Shown here: positions 1-14,742 of the stretch, one piece after another | Layout of the letters: each line of letters starts with the position of its first letter | Numbering within the stretch: position 1 is the stretch's first letter | The notes under the pieces: generated by a model | Told to the model about the DNA's origin: nothing | What the model saw: only the letters and a program-made list of their open reading frames with translations | Databases searched by the model: none | Made by a program: the position numbers and the translations under genes | DNA from: Glandiceps talaboti | Lineage: Eukaryota > Hemichordata > Enteropneusta > Spengelidae | Assembly (NCBI RefSeq): GCF_964340395.1 | Contig: NC_135562.1 | Coordinates: 22,618,173 to 22,682,172, forward strand | DNA: 64,000 nt | Reading direction: 5' to 3'

Positions 1-3000
1 GACACTGGATATGAGTAGACTGTGTAATATATGCTGGCACTGGATATGAGTAGACTGTGTAATATAGGCTGGCACTGGATATGAGTAGACTGTGTAATAT
101 AGGCTGGCACTGGATATGAGTAGACCGTGTAATATAGGCTGGCACTGGATATGAGTAGACCGTGTAATATAGGCTGGCACTGGATATGAGTAGACCGTGT
201 AATATAGACTGGCACTGGATATGATTAGACTGTGTAATATAGACTGGCACTGGATATGACTAGACCGTGTAATATAGGCTGGCACTGGATATGAGTAGAC
301 AGTGTAATATAGGCTGGCACTGGATATGAGTAGACTGTGTAATATAGGCTGGCACTGGATATGAGTAGACCGTATAATATATGCGGACACTGGATATGAT
401 TACACCGTGTAATATAGGCTGGCACTGGATATGATTAGACCGTGTAATATACGCTTGCACTGGATATCGTTAGACCATGTAATATACCCTAGCACTGGAT
501 ATGTTTAGACCGTGTAATATAGGTTGGCACTGGATAGGATTAGACCGTGTAATATATGCTGGCACTGGATATGATTAGACCGTGTAATATATGCCGACAC
601 TGGATATGAGTAGACTGTGTAATATAGGCTGACATTGGATATGATTATACCGTGTAATATATGCCGACACTGGATATGATTAGACCATGTAATATATGCC
701 AGCATTAGATATGATTAGACCGTGTAATATAGGCTGGAACTGGATATGATTAGACCGTGTAATATAGGCTGGCACTGGATATGATTAGACCGTGTAATAT
801 ATGCCGACACTGGATATGAGTAGACCGTGTAATATATGCCAGAATTAGATATGATTAGACCATGTAATATATGCCGACACTGGATATGAGTAGACTGTGT
901 AATATATGCTGGCACTGGATATGAGTAGACTGTGTAATATAGGCTGGCACTGGATATGAGTAGACTGTGTAATATAGGCTGGCACTGGATATGAGTAGAC
1001 CGTGTAATATAGGCTGGCACTGGATATGAGTAGACCGTGTAATATAGGCTGGCACTGGATATGAGTAGACCGTGTAATATAGACTGGCACTGGATATGAT
1101 TAGACTGTGTAATATAGACTGGCACTGGATATGATTAGACCGTGTAATATAGGCTGGCACTGGATATGAGTAGACCGTGTAATATAGGCTGGCACTGGAT
1201 ATGAGTAGACTGTGTAATATAGGCTGGCACTGGATATGAGTAGACCGTATAATATATGCGGACACTGGATATGATTACACCGTGTAATATAGGCTGGCAC
1301 TGGATATGATTAGACCGTGTAATATACGCTTGCACTGGATATCGTTAGACCATGTAATATACCCTAGCACTGGATATGTTTAGACCGTGTAATATAGGTT
1401 GGCACTGGATATGATTAGACCGTGTAATATAGGCTGACACTGGATATGATTAAACCGTGTAATATATGCTGGCACGGATATGTTTAGACCGTGTAATATA
1501 GGCCAGCACTGGATATGATTAGACCGTGTAATATAGGCTGGAACTGGATATGATTAAACCGTGTAATATAGGCTGGCACTGGATATGTTTAGACCGTGTA
1601 ATATAGGCTGGCACTGGATATGATTAGACCATGTAATATACCCTAGCACTGGATATGATTAGACCATGTAGTATACGCTGGTACTGGATATGACTAGACT
1701 GTGTAATATAGGCTGGCACTGGATATGACTAGATCATGTAATATACCCTAGCACTGGATATGTTTAGATTGTGTAATATAGGCTGGTAGTGGATATGATT
1801 AGACCGTGTAATATAGGCTTGCACTGGATATAATTAGACCGTGTAATATACCATGGTACTGGATATGACTAGACCATGTAGTATACGCTGGTACTGGATA
1901 TGACTAGACTGTGTAATATAGGCTGGCACTGGATATGACTAGATCATGTAATATACCCTAGCAATGGATATGTTTAGATTGTGTAATATAGGCTGGTAGT
2001 GGATATGATTAGACCGTGTAATATAGGCTTGCACTGGATATGATTAGACCGTGTAATATACCATGGTACTGGATATGACTAGACCGTACAATATACGCTT
2101 CCACTGGATGTCGTTAGACCATGTAATATATATGGACACTGGATATGATTAAATAGTGTAATATAGACTGGCACTGGATATGATTACACCGTGTAATATA
2201 TGCCGACACTGGATATGAGTAGACCGTGTAATATATGCCGACACTAGATATGAGTAGACCGTGTAATATATGCTGGCACTGGATATGATTAGACCTTGTA
2301 ATATATGCCGACACTGGATATGATTAGACTGTGTAATATAGGCTGGCACTGGATATGATTAGACCGTGTAATATAGACTGGCACTGGATATGAGTAGACT
2401 GTGTAATATATGCCGACACTGGATATGATTACACCGTGTAATATATGTGGGCACTGGATATGAGTAGACCTTGTAATATATGCCGACACTGGATATGAGT
2501 AGACCTTGTAATATATGCCGACACTGGATATGAGTAGACCGTGTAATATATGCCGACACTGGATATGATTAGACCGTGTAATATATGCTGGCACTGAATA
2601 TGAGTAGACCTTGTAATATAGGCTGGCACTGGATATGATTAGACCGTGTAATATATGCCGACACTGGATATGATTACACCGTGTAATATATGCTGGCACT
2701 GGATATGAGTAGACCTTGTAATATATGCCGACACTGGATATGAGTAGACCGTGTAATATATGCCGACACTGGATATGATTAGACCTTGTAATATATGCTG
2801 GCACTGGATATGATTAGACCGTGTAATATATGCCGACACTGGATATGATTAGACCTTGTAATATATGCCGACACTGGATATGAGTAGACCGTGTAATATA
2901 TGCCGACACTGGATATGAGTAGACCTTGTAATATATGCCGACACTGGATATGATTACACCGTGTAATATATGCTGGCACTGGATATGAGTAGACCGTGTA

Positions 3001-6000
3001 ATATATGCCGACACTGGATATGATTAGACCGTGTAATATAGGCTGGCACTGGATATGATTAGACCGTGTAATATATGCTGGCACTGGATATGATTAGACC
3101 GTGTAATATAGGCTGGCACTGGATATGATTAGACCTTGTAATATATGCCGACACTGGATATGATTAGACCGTGTAATATATGCCGACACTGGATATGATT
3201 AGACCGTGTAATATATGCCGACACTGGATATGATTAGACCATGTAATATAGGCTGGCACTTGATATGATTAGACCGTGTAATATAGGCTGGCACTGGATA
3301 TGATTAGACCGTGTAATATATGCCGACACTGGATATGATTAGACCGTGTAATATAGGCTGACATTGGATATGATTAGACAGTGTAATATAGACTGACACT
3401 GGATATGATTAGACCGTGTAATATATGCCGACACTAGATATGATTAGACCGTGTAATATATGCCGACACTGGATATGATTAGACCGTGTAATATAGGCTG
3501 GCACTGGATATGATTAGACCGTGTAATATATGCCGACATTAGATATGATTAGACCGTGTAATATATGTGGGCACTGGATATGATTAGATCATGTAATATA
3601 TGCCGACACTAGATATGATTAGACCGTGTAATATATGCCGACACTGGATATGATTAGACCATGTAATATAGACTGACACTGGATATGATTAGACCTTGTA
3701 ATATATGCCGACACTAGATATGATTAGACCGTGTAATATATGCCGACACTGGATATGATTAGACCGTGTAATATAGGCTGGCACTGGATATGATTAGACC
3801 GTGTAATATATGCCGACACTAGATATGATTAGACCGTGTAATATATGCTGGCACTGGATATGATTAGACCATGTAATATACCCTAGCACTGGATATGATT
3901 AGACCGTGTAATATAGGCTGGCACTGGATATGATTAGACCGTGTAATATATGCCGACACTAGATATGATTAGACCGTGTAATATATGTGGGCACTGGATA
4001 TGATTAGATCATGTAATATACCCTGGCACTGGATATGAGTAAACCGTGTAATATATGCCGACACTGGATATGATTAGACCGTGTAATATAGGCTGGCACT
4101 GGATATGATTAGACCTTGTAATATATGCCGACACTGGGTATGAGTAGACCGTATAATATATGCCGACACTGGATATGATTAGACCGTGTATGCCAGCACT
4201 GGATATGATTACACCGTGTAATATATGCCGACACTGGATATGAGTAGACCGTGTAATATATGCCAGCATTGGATATGATTACACCGTGTAATATAGGCTG
4301 GAACTGGATATGATTAGATCATGTAATATAGGCTGGCACTGGATATGATTAGACCGTGTAATATATGCCGACACTGGATATGATTAGACCATGTAATATA
4401 TGCTGGCACTGGATATGAGTAGACCTTGTAATATATGCTGGCACTGGATATGAGTAGACTGTGTAATATAGGCTGGCACTGGATATGAGTAGACCGTGTA
4501 ATATAGGCTGGCACTGGATATGAGTAGACCGTGTAATATAGGCTGGCACTGGATATGAGTAGACCGTGTAATATAGACTGGCACTGGATATGATTAGACT
4601 GTGTAATATAGACTGGCACTGGATATGATTAGACCGTGTAATATAGGCTGGCACTGGATATGAGTAGACCGTGTAATATAGGCTGGCACTGGATATGAGT
4701 AGACTGTGTAATATAGGCTGGCACTGGATATGAGTAGACCGTATAATATATGCGGACACTGGATATGATTACACCGTGTAATATAGGCTGGCACTGGATA
4801 TGATTAGACCGTGTAATATACGCTTGCACTGGATATCGTTAGACCATGTAATATACCCTAGCACTGGATATGTTTAGACCGTGTAATATAGGTTGGCACT
4901 GGATATGATTAGACCGTGTAATATAGGCTGACACTGGATATGATTAAACCGTGTAATATATGCTGGCACGGATATGTTTAGACCGTGTAATATAGGCCAG
5001 CACTGGATATGATTAGACCGTGTAATATAGGCTGGAACTGGATATGATTAAACCGTGTAATATAGGCTGGCACTGGATATGTTTAGACCGTGTAATATAG
5101 GCTGGCACTGGAGATGATTAGACCGTGTAATATACCCTAGCACTGGATATGATTAGACCATGTAGTATACGCTGGTACTGGATATGACTAGACAGTGTAA
5201 TATAGGCTGGCACTGGATATGACTAGATCATGTAATATACCCTAGCACTGGATATGTTTAGATTGTGTAATATAGGCTGGTAGTGGATATGATTAGACCG
5301 TGTAATATAGGCTTGCACTGGATATGATTAGACCGTGTAATATACCATGGTACTGGATATGACTAGACCATGTAGTATACGCTGGTACTGGATATGACTA
5401 GACTGTGTAATATAGGCTGGCACTGGATATGACTAGATCATGTAATATACCCTAGCACTGGATATGTTTAGATTGTGTAATATAGGCTGGTAGTGGATAT
5501 GATTAGACCGTGTAATATAGGCTTGCACTGGATATGATTAGACCGTGTAATATACCATGGTACTGGATATGACTAGACCGTACAATATACGCTTCCACTG
5601 GATGTCGTTAGACCATGTAATATATATGGACACTGGATATGATTAAATAGTGTAATATAGACTGGCACTGGATATGATTACACCGTGTAATATATGCCGA
5701 CACTGGATATGAGTAGACCGTGTAATATATGCCGACACTAGATATGAGTAGACCGTGTAATATATGCTGGCACTGGATATGATTAGACCTTGTAATATAT
5801 GCCGACACTGGATATGATTAGACTGTGTAATATAGGCTGGCACTGGATATGATTAGACCGTGTAATATAGACTGGCACTGGATATGAGTAGACTGTGTAA
5901 TATATGCCGACACTGGATATGATTACACCGTGTAATATATGTGGGCACTGGATATGAGTAGACCTTGTAATATATGCCGACACTGGATATGAGTAAACCT

Positions 6001-9000
6001 TGTAATATATGCCGACACTGGATATGAGTAGACCGTGTAATATATGCCGACACTGGATATGATTAGACCGTGTAATATATGCTGGCACTGGATATGAGTA
6101 GACCTTGTAATATATGCCGACACTGGATATGAGTAGACCGTGTAATATATGCCGCCACTGGATATGATTAGACCGTGTAATATATGCTGGCACTGGATAT
6201 GAGTAGACCGTGTAATATATGCTGGCACTGGATATGAGTAGACCGTGTAATATATGCCGACACTGGATAGGATTAGACCGTGTAATATATGCCGACACTG
6301 GATAGGATTAGATCGTGTAATATATGCTGGCACTGGATATGAGTAGACCTTGTAATATATGCCGACACTGGATATGAGTAGACCGTGTAATATATGCCGA
6401 CACTGGATATGATTAGACCTTGTAATATATGCCGACACTGGATATGAGTAGACCGTGTAATATATGCCGACACTGGATATGAGTAGACCTTGTAATATAT
6501 GCCGACACTGGATATGATTACACCGTGTAATATATGCTGGCACTGGATATGAGTAGACCGTGTAATATATGCCGACACTGGATATGATTAGACCGTGTAA
6601 TATAGGCTGGCACTGGATATGATTAGACCGTGTAATATATGCTGGCACTGGATATGATTAGACCGTGTAATATAGGCTGGCACTGGATATGATTAGACCT
6701 TGTAATATATGCCGACACTGGATATGATTAGACCGTGTAATATATGCCGACACTGGATATGATTAGACCGTGTAATATATGCCGACACTGGATATGATTA
6801 GACCATGTAATATAGGCTGGCACTTGATATGATTAGACCGTGTAATATAGGCTGGCACTGGATATGATTAGACCGTGTAATATATGCCGACACTGGATAT
6901 GATTAGACCGTGTAATATAGGCTGACATTGGATATGATTAGACAGTGTAATATAGACTGACACTGGATATGATTAGACCGTGTAATATATGCCGACACTA
7001 GATATGATTAGACCGTGTAATATATGCCGACACTGGATATGATTAGACCGTGTAATATAGGCTGGCACTGGATATGATTAGACCGTGTAATATATGCCGA
7101 CATTAGATATGATTAGACCGTGTAATATATGTGGGCACTGGATATGATTAGATCATGTAATATATGCCGACACTAGATATGATTAGACCGTGTAATATAT
7201 GCCGACACTGGATATGATTAGACCATGTAATATAGACTGACACTGGATATGATTAGACCGTGTAATATATGCCGACACTAGATATGATTAGACCGTGTAA
7301 TATATGCCGACACTGGATATGATTAGACCGTGTAATATAGGCTGGCACTGGATATGATTAGACCGTGTAATATATGCCGACACTAGACATGATTAGACCG
7401 TGTAATATATGCTGGCACTGGATATGATTAGACCATGTAATATACCCTAGCACTGGATATGTTTAGACCGTGTAATATAGGTTGGCACTGGATATGATTA
7501 GACCGTGTAATATAGGCTGACACTGGATATGATTAAACCGTGTAATATATGCTGGCACGGATATGTTTAGACCGTGTAATATAGGCCAGCACTGGATATG
7601 ATTAGACCGTGTAATATAGGCTGGAACTGGATATGATTAAACCGTGTAATATAGGCTGGCACTGGATATGTTTAGACCGTGTAATATAGGCTGGCACTGG
7701 ATATGATTAGACCGTGTAATATACCCTAGCACTGGATATGATTAGACCATGTAGTATACGCTGGTACTGGATATGACTAGACAGTGTAATATAGGCTGGC
7801 ACTGGATATGACTAGATCATGTAATATACCCTAGCACTGGATATGTTTAGATTGTGTAATATAGGCTGGTAGTGGATATGATTAGACCGTGTAATATAGG
7901 CTTGCACTGGATATGATTAGACCGTGTAATATACCATGGTACTGGATATGACTAGACCATGTAGTATACGCTGGTACTGGATATGACTAGACTGTGTAAT
8001 ATAGGCTGGCACTGGATATGACTAGATCATGTAATATACCCTAGCACTGGATATGTTTAGATTGTGTAATATAGGCTGGTAGTGGATATGATTAGACCGT
8101 GTAATATAGGCTTGCACTGGATATGATTAGACCGTGTAATATACCATGGTACTGGATATGACTAGACCGTACAATATACGCTTCCACTGGATGTCGTTAG
8201 ACCATGTAATATATATGGACACTGGATATGATTAAATAGTGTAATATAGACTGGCACTGGATATGATTACACCGTGTAATATATGCCGACACTGGATATG
8301 AGTAGACCGTGTAATATATGCCGACACTAGATATGAGTAGACCGTGTAATATATGCTGGCACTGGATATGATTAGACCTTGTAATATATGCCGACACTGG
8401 ATATGATTAGACTGTGTAATATAGGCTGGCACTGGATATGATTAGACCGTGTAATATAGACTGGCACTGGATATGAGTAGACTGTGTAATATATGCCGAC
8501 ACTGGATATGATTACACCGTGTAATATATGTGGGCACTGGATATGAGTAGACCTTGTAATATATGCCGACACTGGATATGAGTAAACCTTGTAATATATG
8601 CCGACACTGGATATGAGTAGACCGTGTAATATATGCCGACACTGGATATGATTAGACCGTGTAATATATGCTGGCACTGGATATGAGTAGACCTTGTAAT
8701 ATATGCCGACACTGGATATGAGTAGACCGTGTAATATATGCCGCCACTGGATATGATTAGACCGTGTAATATATGCTGGCACTGGATATGAGTAGACCGT
8801 GTAATATATGCTGGCACTGGATATGAGTAGACCGTGTAATATATGCCGACACTGGATAGGATTAGACCGTGTAATATATGCCGACACTGGATAGGATTAG
8901 ATCGTGTAATATATGCTGGCACTGGATATGAGTAGACCTTGTAATATATGCCGACACTGGATATGAGTAGACCGTGTAATATATGCCGACACTGGATATG

Positions 9001-12000
9001 ATTAGACCTTGTAATATATGCCGACACTGGATATGAGTAGACCGTGTAATATATGCCGACACTGGATATGAGTAGACCTTGTAATATATGCCGACACTGG
9101 ATATGATTACACCGTGTAATATATGCTGGCACTGGATATGAGTAGACCGTGTAATATATGCCGACACTGGATATGATTAGACCGTGTAATATAGGCTGGC
9201 ACTGGATATGATTAGACCGTGTAATATATGCTGGCACTGGATATGATTAGACCGTGTAATATAGGCTGGCACTGGATATGATTAGACCTTGTAATATATG
9301 CCGACACTGGATATGATTAGACCGTGTAATATATGCCGACACTGGATATGATTAGACCGTGTAATATATGCCGACACTGGATATGATTAGACCATGTAAT
9401 ATAGGCTGGCACTTGATATGATTAGACCGTGTAATATAGGCTGGCACTGGATATGATTAGACCGTGTAATATATGCCGACACTGGATATGATTAGACCGT
9501 GTAATATAGGCTGACATTGGATATGATTAGACAGTGTAATATAGACTGACACTGGATATGATTAGACCGTGTAATATATGCCGACACTAGATATGATTAG
9601 ACCGTGTAATATATGCCGACACTGGATATGATTAGACCGTGTAATATAGGCTGGCACTGGATATGATTAGACCGTGTAATATATGCCGACATTAGATATG
9701 ATTAGACCGTGTAATATATGTGGGCACTGGATATGATTAGATCATGTAATATATGCCGACACTAGATATGATTAGACCGTGTAATATATGCCGACACTGG
9801 ATATGATTAGACCATGTAATATAGACTGACACTGGATATGATTAGACCGTGTAATATATGCCGACACTAGATATGATTAGACCGTGTAATATATGCCGAC
9901 ACTGGATATGATTAGACCGTGTAATATAGGCTGGCACTGGATATGATTAGACCGTGTAATATATGCCGACACTAGATATGATTAGACCGTGTAATATATG
10001 CTGGCACTGGATATGATTAGACCATGTAATATACCCTAGCACTGGATATGATTAGACCGTGTAATATAGGCTGGCACTGGATATGATTAGACCGTGTAAT
10101 ATATGCCGACACTAGATATGATTAGACCGTGTAATATATGCTGGCACTGGATATGATTAGACCATGTAATATACCCTAGCACTGGATATGATTAGACCGT
10201 GTAATATAGGCTGGCACTGGATATGATTAGACCGTGTAATATATGTGGGCACTGGATATGATTAGATCATGTAATATACCCTGGCACAGGATATGAGTAA
10301 ACCGTGTAATATATGCCGACACTGGATATGATTAGACCGTGTAATATAGGCTGGCACTGGATATGATTAGACCTTGTAATATATGCCGACACTGGGTATG
10401 AGTAGACCGTATAATATATGCCGACACTGGATATGATTAGACCGTGTATGCCAGCACTGGATATGATTACACCGTGTAATATATGCCGACACTGGATATG
10501 AGTAGACCGTGTAATATATGCCAGCATTGGATATGATTACACCGTGTAATATAGGCTGGAACTGGATATGATTAGATCATGTAATATAGGCTGGCACTGG
10601 ATATGATTAGACCGTGTAATATATGCCGACACTGGATATGATTAGACCATGTAATATATGCTGGCACTGGATATGAGTAGACCTTGTAATATATGCTGGC
10701 ACTGGATATGAGTAGACCTTGTAATATATGCCGACACTGGATATGAGTAGACCGTGTAATATAGGCTGGCACTTGATATGAGTAGACTGTGTAATATATG
10801 CCGACACTGGATATGAGTAAACCGTGTAATATAGGCTGACACTGGATATGATTACACTGTGTAATATATGCCAGCATTAGATATGATTAGACCGTGTATG
10901 CCAGCACTGGATATGATTACACCGTGTAATATAAGCTGGCACTGGATATGAGTAGACCTTGTAATATATGCCGACACTTGATATGAGTAGACCGTGTAAT
11001 ATAGGCTGACACTGGATATGATTACACCGTGTAATATAGGCTGACACTGGATATGATTACACCGTGTAATATAGGCTGACACTGGATATGATTACACCGT
11101 GTAATATAGGCTGACACTGGATATGATTACACCGTGTAATATATGCCGACACTGGATATGATTACACCGTGTAATATATGCCAACGCTGGATATGATTAG
11201 ACCGTGTAATATAGACTGGCACTGGATATGATTAGACCGTGTAATATAGGCTGGCACTGGATATGATTAGACCGTGTAATATATGCTGGCACTGGATATG
11301 AGTAGACCGTGTAATATATGCCGACACTGGATATGATTACACTGTGTAATATATGCCAGCATTAGATATGATTAGACCGTGTAATATATGCCGACACTGG
11401 ATATGAGTAGACCGTGTAATATATGCCAGCATTAGATATGATTAGACCGTGTAATATAGGCTGGCACTGGTTATGATTAGACTGTTTAATATAGGCTGGC
11501 ACTGGATATGAGTAGACCGTATAATATAGGCTGGAGCTAGGTATGATTAGACTGTGTAATATAGGCTGGCACTGGATATGATTAGACCGTGTAATATACA
11601 CTGAAAATGGATATGATTAGACCGTGTAATATACACTGAAAATGGATATGATTAGAATGTGTAATATATGTTGGCACTGGATATGATTAGCCCATGTAAT
11701 ATAGGCTAGCACTTGATATAATTAGTTGATATACTATACGCTGGCACTGGATATGATTAGACCGTGTAATATATGCCGACACTGGATATGATTACACCGT
11801 GTAATATATGTGGGCACTGGATATGATTAGACCGTGTAATATAGGCTGGCACTGGATATGATTAGACCGTGTAATATAGGCTGGCACTGGATATGATTAG
11901 ACCTTGTAATATATGCCGACACTGGATATGAGTAGACCATATAATATATGCCGACACTGGATATGAGTAGACCGTGTATGCCGACACTGGATATGATTAC

Positions 12001-13586
12001 ACCGTGTAATATATGCCAGCATTAGATATGATTAGACCTTGTAATATATGCCGACACTGGATATGATTAGACCGTGTATGCCAGCACTGGATATGATTAC
12101 ACCGTGTAATATATGCTGGCACTGGATATGAGTAGACCTTGTAATATATGCCGACACTGGATATGATTAGACCGTGTATGCCAGCACTGGATATGATTAC
12201 ACCGTGTAATATATGCTGGCACTGGATATGAGTAGACCTTGTAATATATGCCGACACTGGATATGAGTAGACCGTGTAATATAGGCTGGCACTGGATATG
12301 ATTACACCGTGTAATATAGGCTGACACTGGATATGATTACACCGTGTAATATAGGCTGACACTGGATATGATTACACCGTGTAATATAGGCTGACACTGG
12401 ATATGATTACACCGTGTAATATAGGCTGACACTGGATATGATTACACCGTGTAATATAGGCTGACACTGGATATGATTAGACCATGTAATATAGACTGGC
12501 ACTGGATATGATTACACCGTGTAATATAGGCTGACACTGGATATGATTAAACCTTGTAATATATGCTGGCACTGGATATGAGTAGACCTTGTAATATATG
12601 CCGACACTGGATATGAGTAGACCGTGTAATATAGGCTGGCACTGGATATGATTACACCGTGTAATATAGGCTGACACTGGATATGATTAGACCGTGTAAT
12701 ATAGGCTGACACTGGATATGAGTAGACCGTGTAATATAGGCTGACACTGGATATGATTACACCGTGTAATATAGGCTGACACTGGATATGATTACACCGT
12801 GTAATATAGGCTGACACTGGATATGATTACACCGTGTAATATATGCCGACACTGGATATGATTAGACCTTGTAATATATGCCGACACTGGATATGAGTAG
12901 ACCGTGTAATATATGCCGACACTGGATATGATTACACCGTGTATGCCAGCACTGGATATGATTAGACCGTGTAATATATGCCGACACTAGATATGATTAG
13001 ACCGTGTAATATATGCTGGCACTGGATATGATTAGACCGTGTAATATATGCCGACACTGGATATGAGTAGACTGTGTAATATATGCCAGCATTAGATATG
13101 ATTAGACCGTGTAATATATGCCAGCACTGGATATGAGTAGACCGTGTAATATATGCCGACACTGGATATGATTACACCGTGTAATATATGCCGACACTGG
13201 ATATGAGTAGACCGTGTAACATAGGCTGACACTGGATATGAGTAGACCGTGTAATATATGCCAGCACTGGATATGATTACACCGTGTAATATATGCCGAC
13301 ACTGGATATGATTACACCGTGTAATATATGCCGACACTGGATATGATTAGACCGTGTATGCCAGCACTGGATATGATTAGACCGTGTAATATAGGCTGAC
13401 ACTGGATATGATTACACTATGTAATATATGCCGACACTGGATATGATTAGACCGTGTAATATAGGCTGACACTGGATATGATTACACCGTGTAATATGTG
13501 CCGACACTGGATATGATTAGACCGTGTAATATATGCTGGCACTGGATATGATTAGACCGTATAATATATGCCGACACTGGATATGA
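1..13586. repeat. 35-bp minisatellite, main block (about 388 units)
   Basis: The unit is 35 bp, with the recognisable pieces GCACTGGATATGA, TAGACCGTG and TAATATA; most units differ at only a few fixed positions (AG/AT after GATATG, C/T in GACC, ATGCCGA versus GGCTGGC). Spacing is constant except for one 34-bp unit (GGCACGGATATG, seen at 1471, 4965 and 7554) and 28-bp units carrying a 7-bp deletion (for example near 4183, 10441, 12075). The rare variants recur at fixed offsets of 3494, 2589 and 6258 bp, so large blocks were duplicated on top of unit-by-unit growth. All three minus-strand frames are free of stops, which produces peptide-like 35-residue repeats; I do not regard these as genes. 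The array continues off the left edge of the window. Confidence 0.98.
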
Positions 13587-13761
13587 ATGAATGAATGAAT
13601 GAATGAATGAATGAATGAATGAATGAATGAATGAATCTTTATTTCACCAAAGTTAAACAATCACGAAAGAAAAGACTAAAGTTCGAATACAGAAAAAAAA
13701 AATGATAATAAAATATATTAACTCTGGTGGGGACCATGGAAATAGGTAAGCATACCTAGTA
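13587..13761 (-). mobile_element. 3' tail of a non-LTR retrotransposon inserted in the minisatellite
   Basis: A 175-bp stretch unlike the 35-bp unit interrupts the array. Read on the minus strand it ends with AATAAAGATTCATTCATT, i.e. an AATAAA-like signal followed by about twelve tetranucleotides, the layout of a LINE-type 3' end with a microsatellite tail. The 7-bp word GATATGA sits on both sides (13580-13586 and 13762-13768) although one uninterrupted unit contains it once here, which fits a target-site duplication from target-primed insertion. The fragment is 5' truncated and has no reverse transcriptase sequence, so the clade cannot be named. Insertion with duplication is seen directly; the LINE origin is inference. 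Confidence 0.6.
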
Positions 13762-14742
13762 GATATGATTAGACCGTGTAATATATGCTGGCACTGGATA
13801 TGAGTAGACCGTGTAATATATGCTGGCACTGGATATGAGTAGACCGTGTAATATATGCCGACACTGGATATGAGTAAACCGTGTAATATATGCCGACACT
13901 GGATATGAGTAGACCGTGTAATATAGGCTGGCACTGGATATGAGTAGACCTTGTAATATATGCCGACACTGGATATGATTACACCGTGTAATATATGCTG
14001 GCACTGGATATGAGTAGACCGTGTAATATATGCCGACACTGGATATGATTAGACCGTGTAATATAGGCTGTCAGTGGATATGATTACACCGTGTAATATA
14101 TGCTGGCACTGGATATGAGTAGACCTTGTAATATATGCCAGCACTGGATATGATTACACCGTGTAATATAGGCTGTCAGTGGATATGATTACACCGTGTA
14201 ATATATGCCGACACTGGATATGATTAGACCGTGTATGCCAGCACTGGATATGAGTACACCGTGTAATATATGCCGACACTGGATATGATTAGACCGTGTA
14301 ATATATGCTGGCATTAGATATGATTAGACCGTGTAATATATGCCGACACTGGATATGAGTAGACTGTGTAATATATGCCGACACTGGATATGATTAGACC
14401 GTGTAATATATGCCGACACTGGATATGAGTAGACCGTGTAATATATGCCGACACTGGATATGAGTAGACCGTGTAATATAGACTGGCACTTGATATGATT
14501 AGACCGTGTAATATATGCTGGCACTGGATATGAGTAGACCGTGTAATATAGGCTGGCACTTGATATGAGTAGACCGTGTAATATATGCCGACACTGGATA
14601 TGAGTAGACCGTGTAATATATGCCGACACTGGATATGATTAGACCGTGTAATATATGCTGGCACTGGATATGATTAGACCGTGTAATATAGGCTAGCACT
14701 TGATATGAGTAGACTGTGTAATATAGGCTGTCAGTGGATATG
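13762..14742. repeat. 35-bp minisatellite, distal block (about 28 units)
   Basis: This continues the same 35-bp array after the 175-bp insertion, in the same orientation and phase once the duplicated 7 bp are discounted. Units are more mixed than in the centre of the array, with variants such as GGCTGTCAGTGG and 28-bp truncated units. It ends abruptly at about 14742, where a short GGTTGCAGGTTGCAGG word begins the unique flank. Confidence 0.97.

Noticed and set aside
225-14699. Dozens of minus-strand open frames with AYITRSNHIQC-type repeats, up to 241 codons
   Set aside because: The 35-bp unit has no stop in any minus frame, so overlapping frames open everywhere; the peptide merely cycles through three frames every 105 bp, and variants are not codon-structured.
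1-14742. CRISPR array
   Set aside because: There are no unique spacers: the whole 35-bp unit repeats without intervening variable sequence, and the genome context is eukaryotic.
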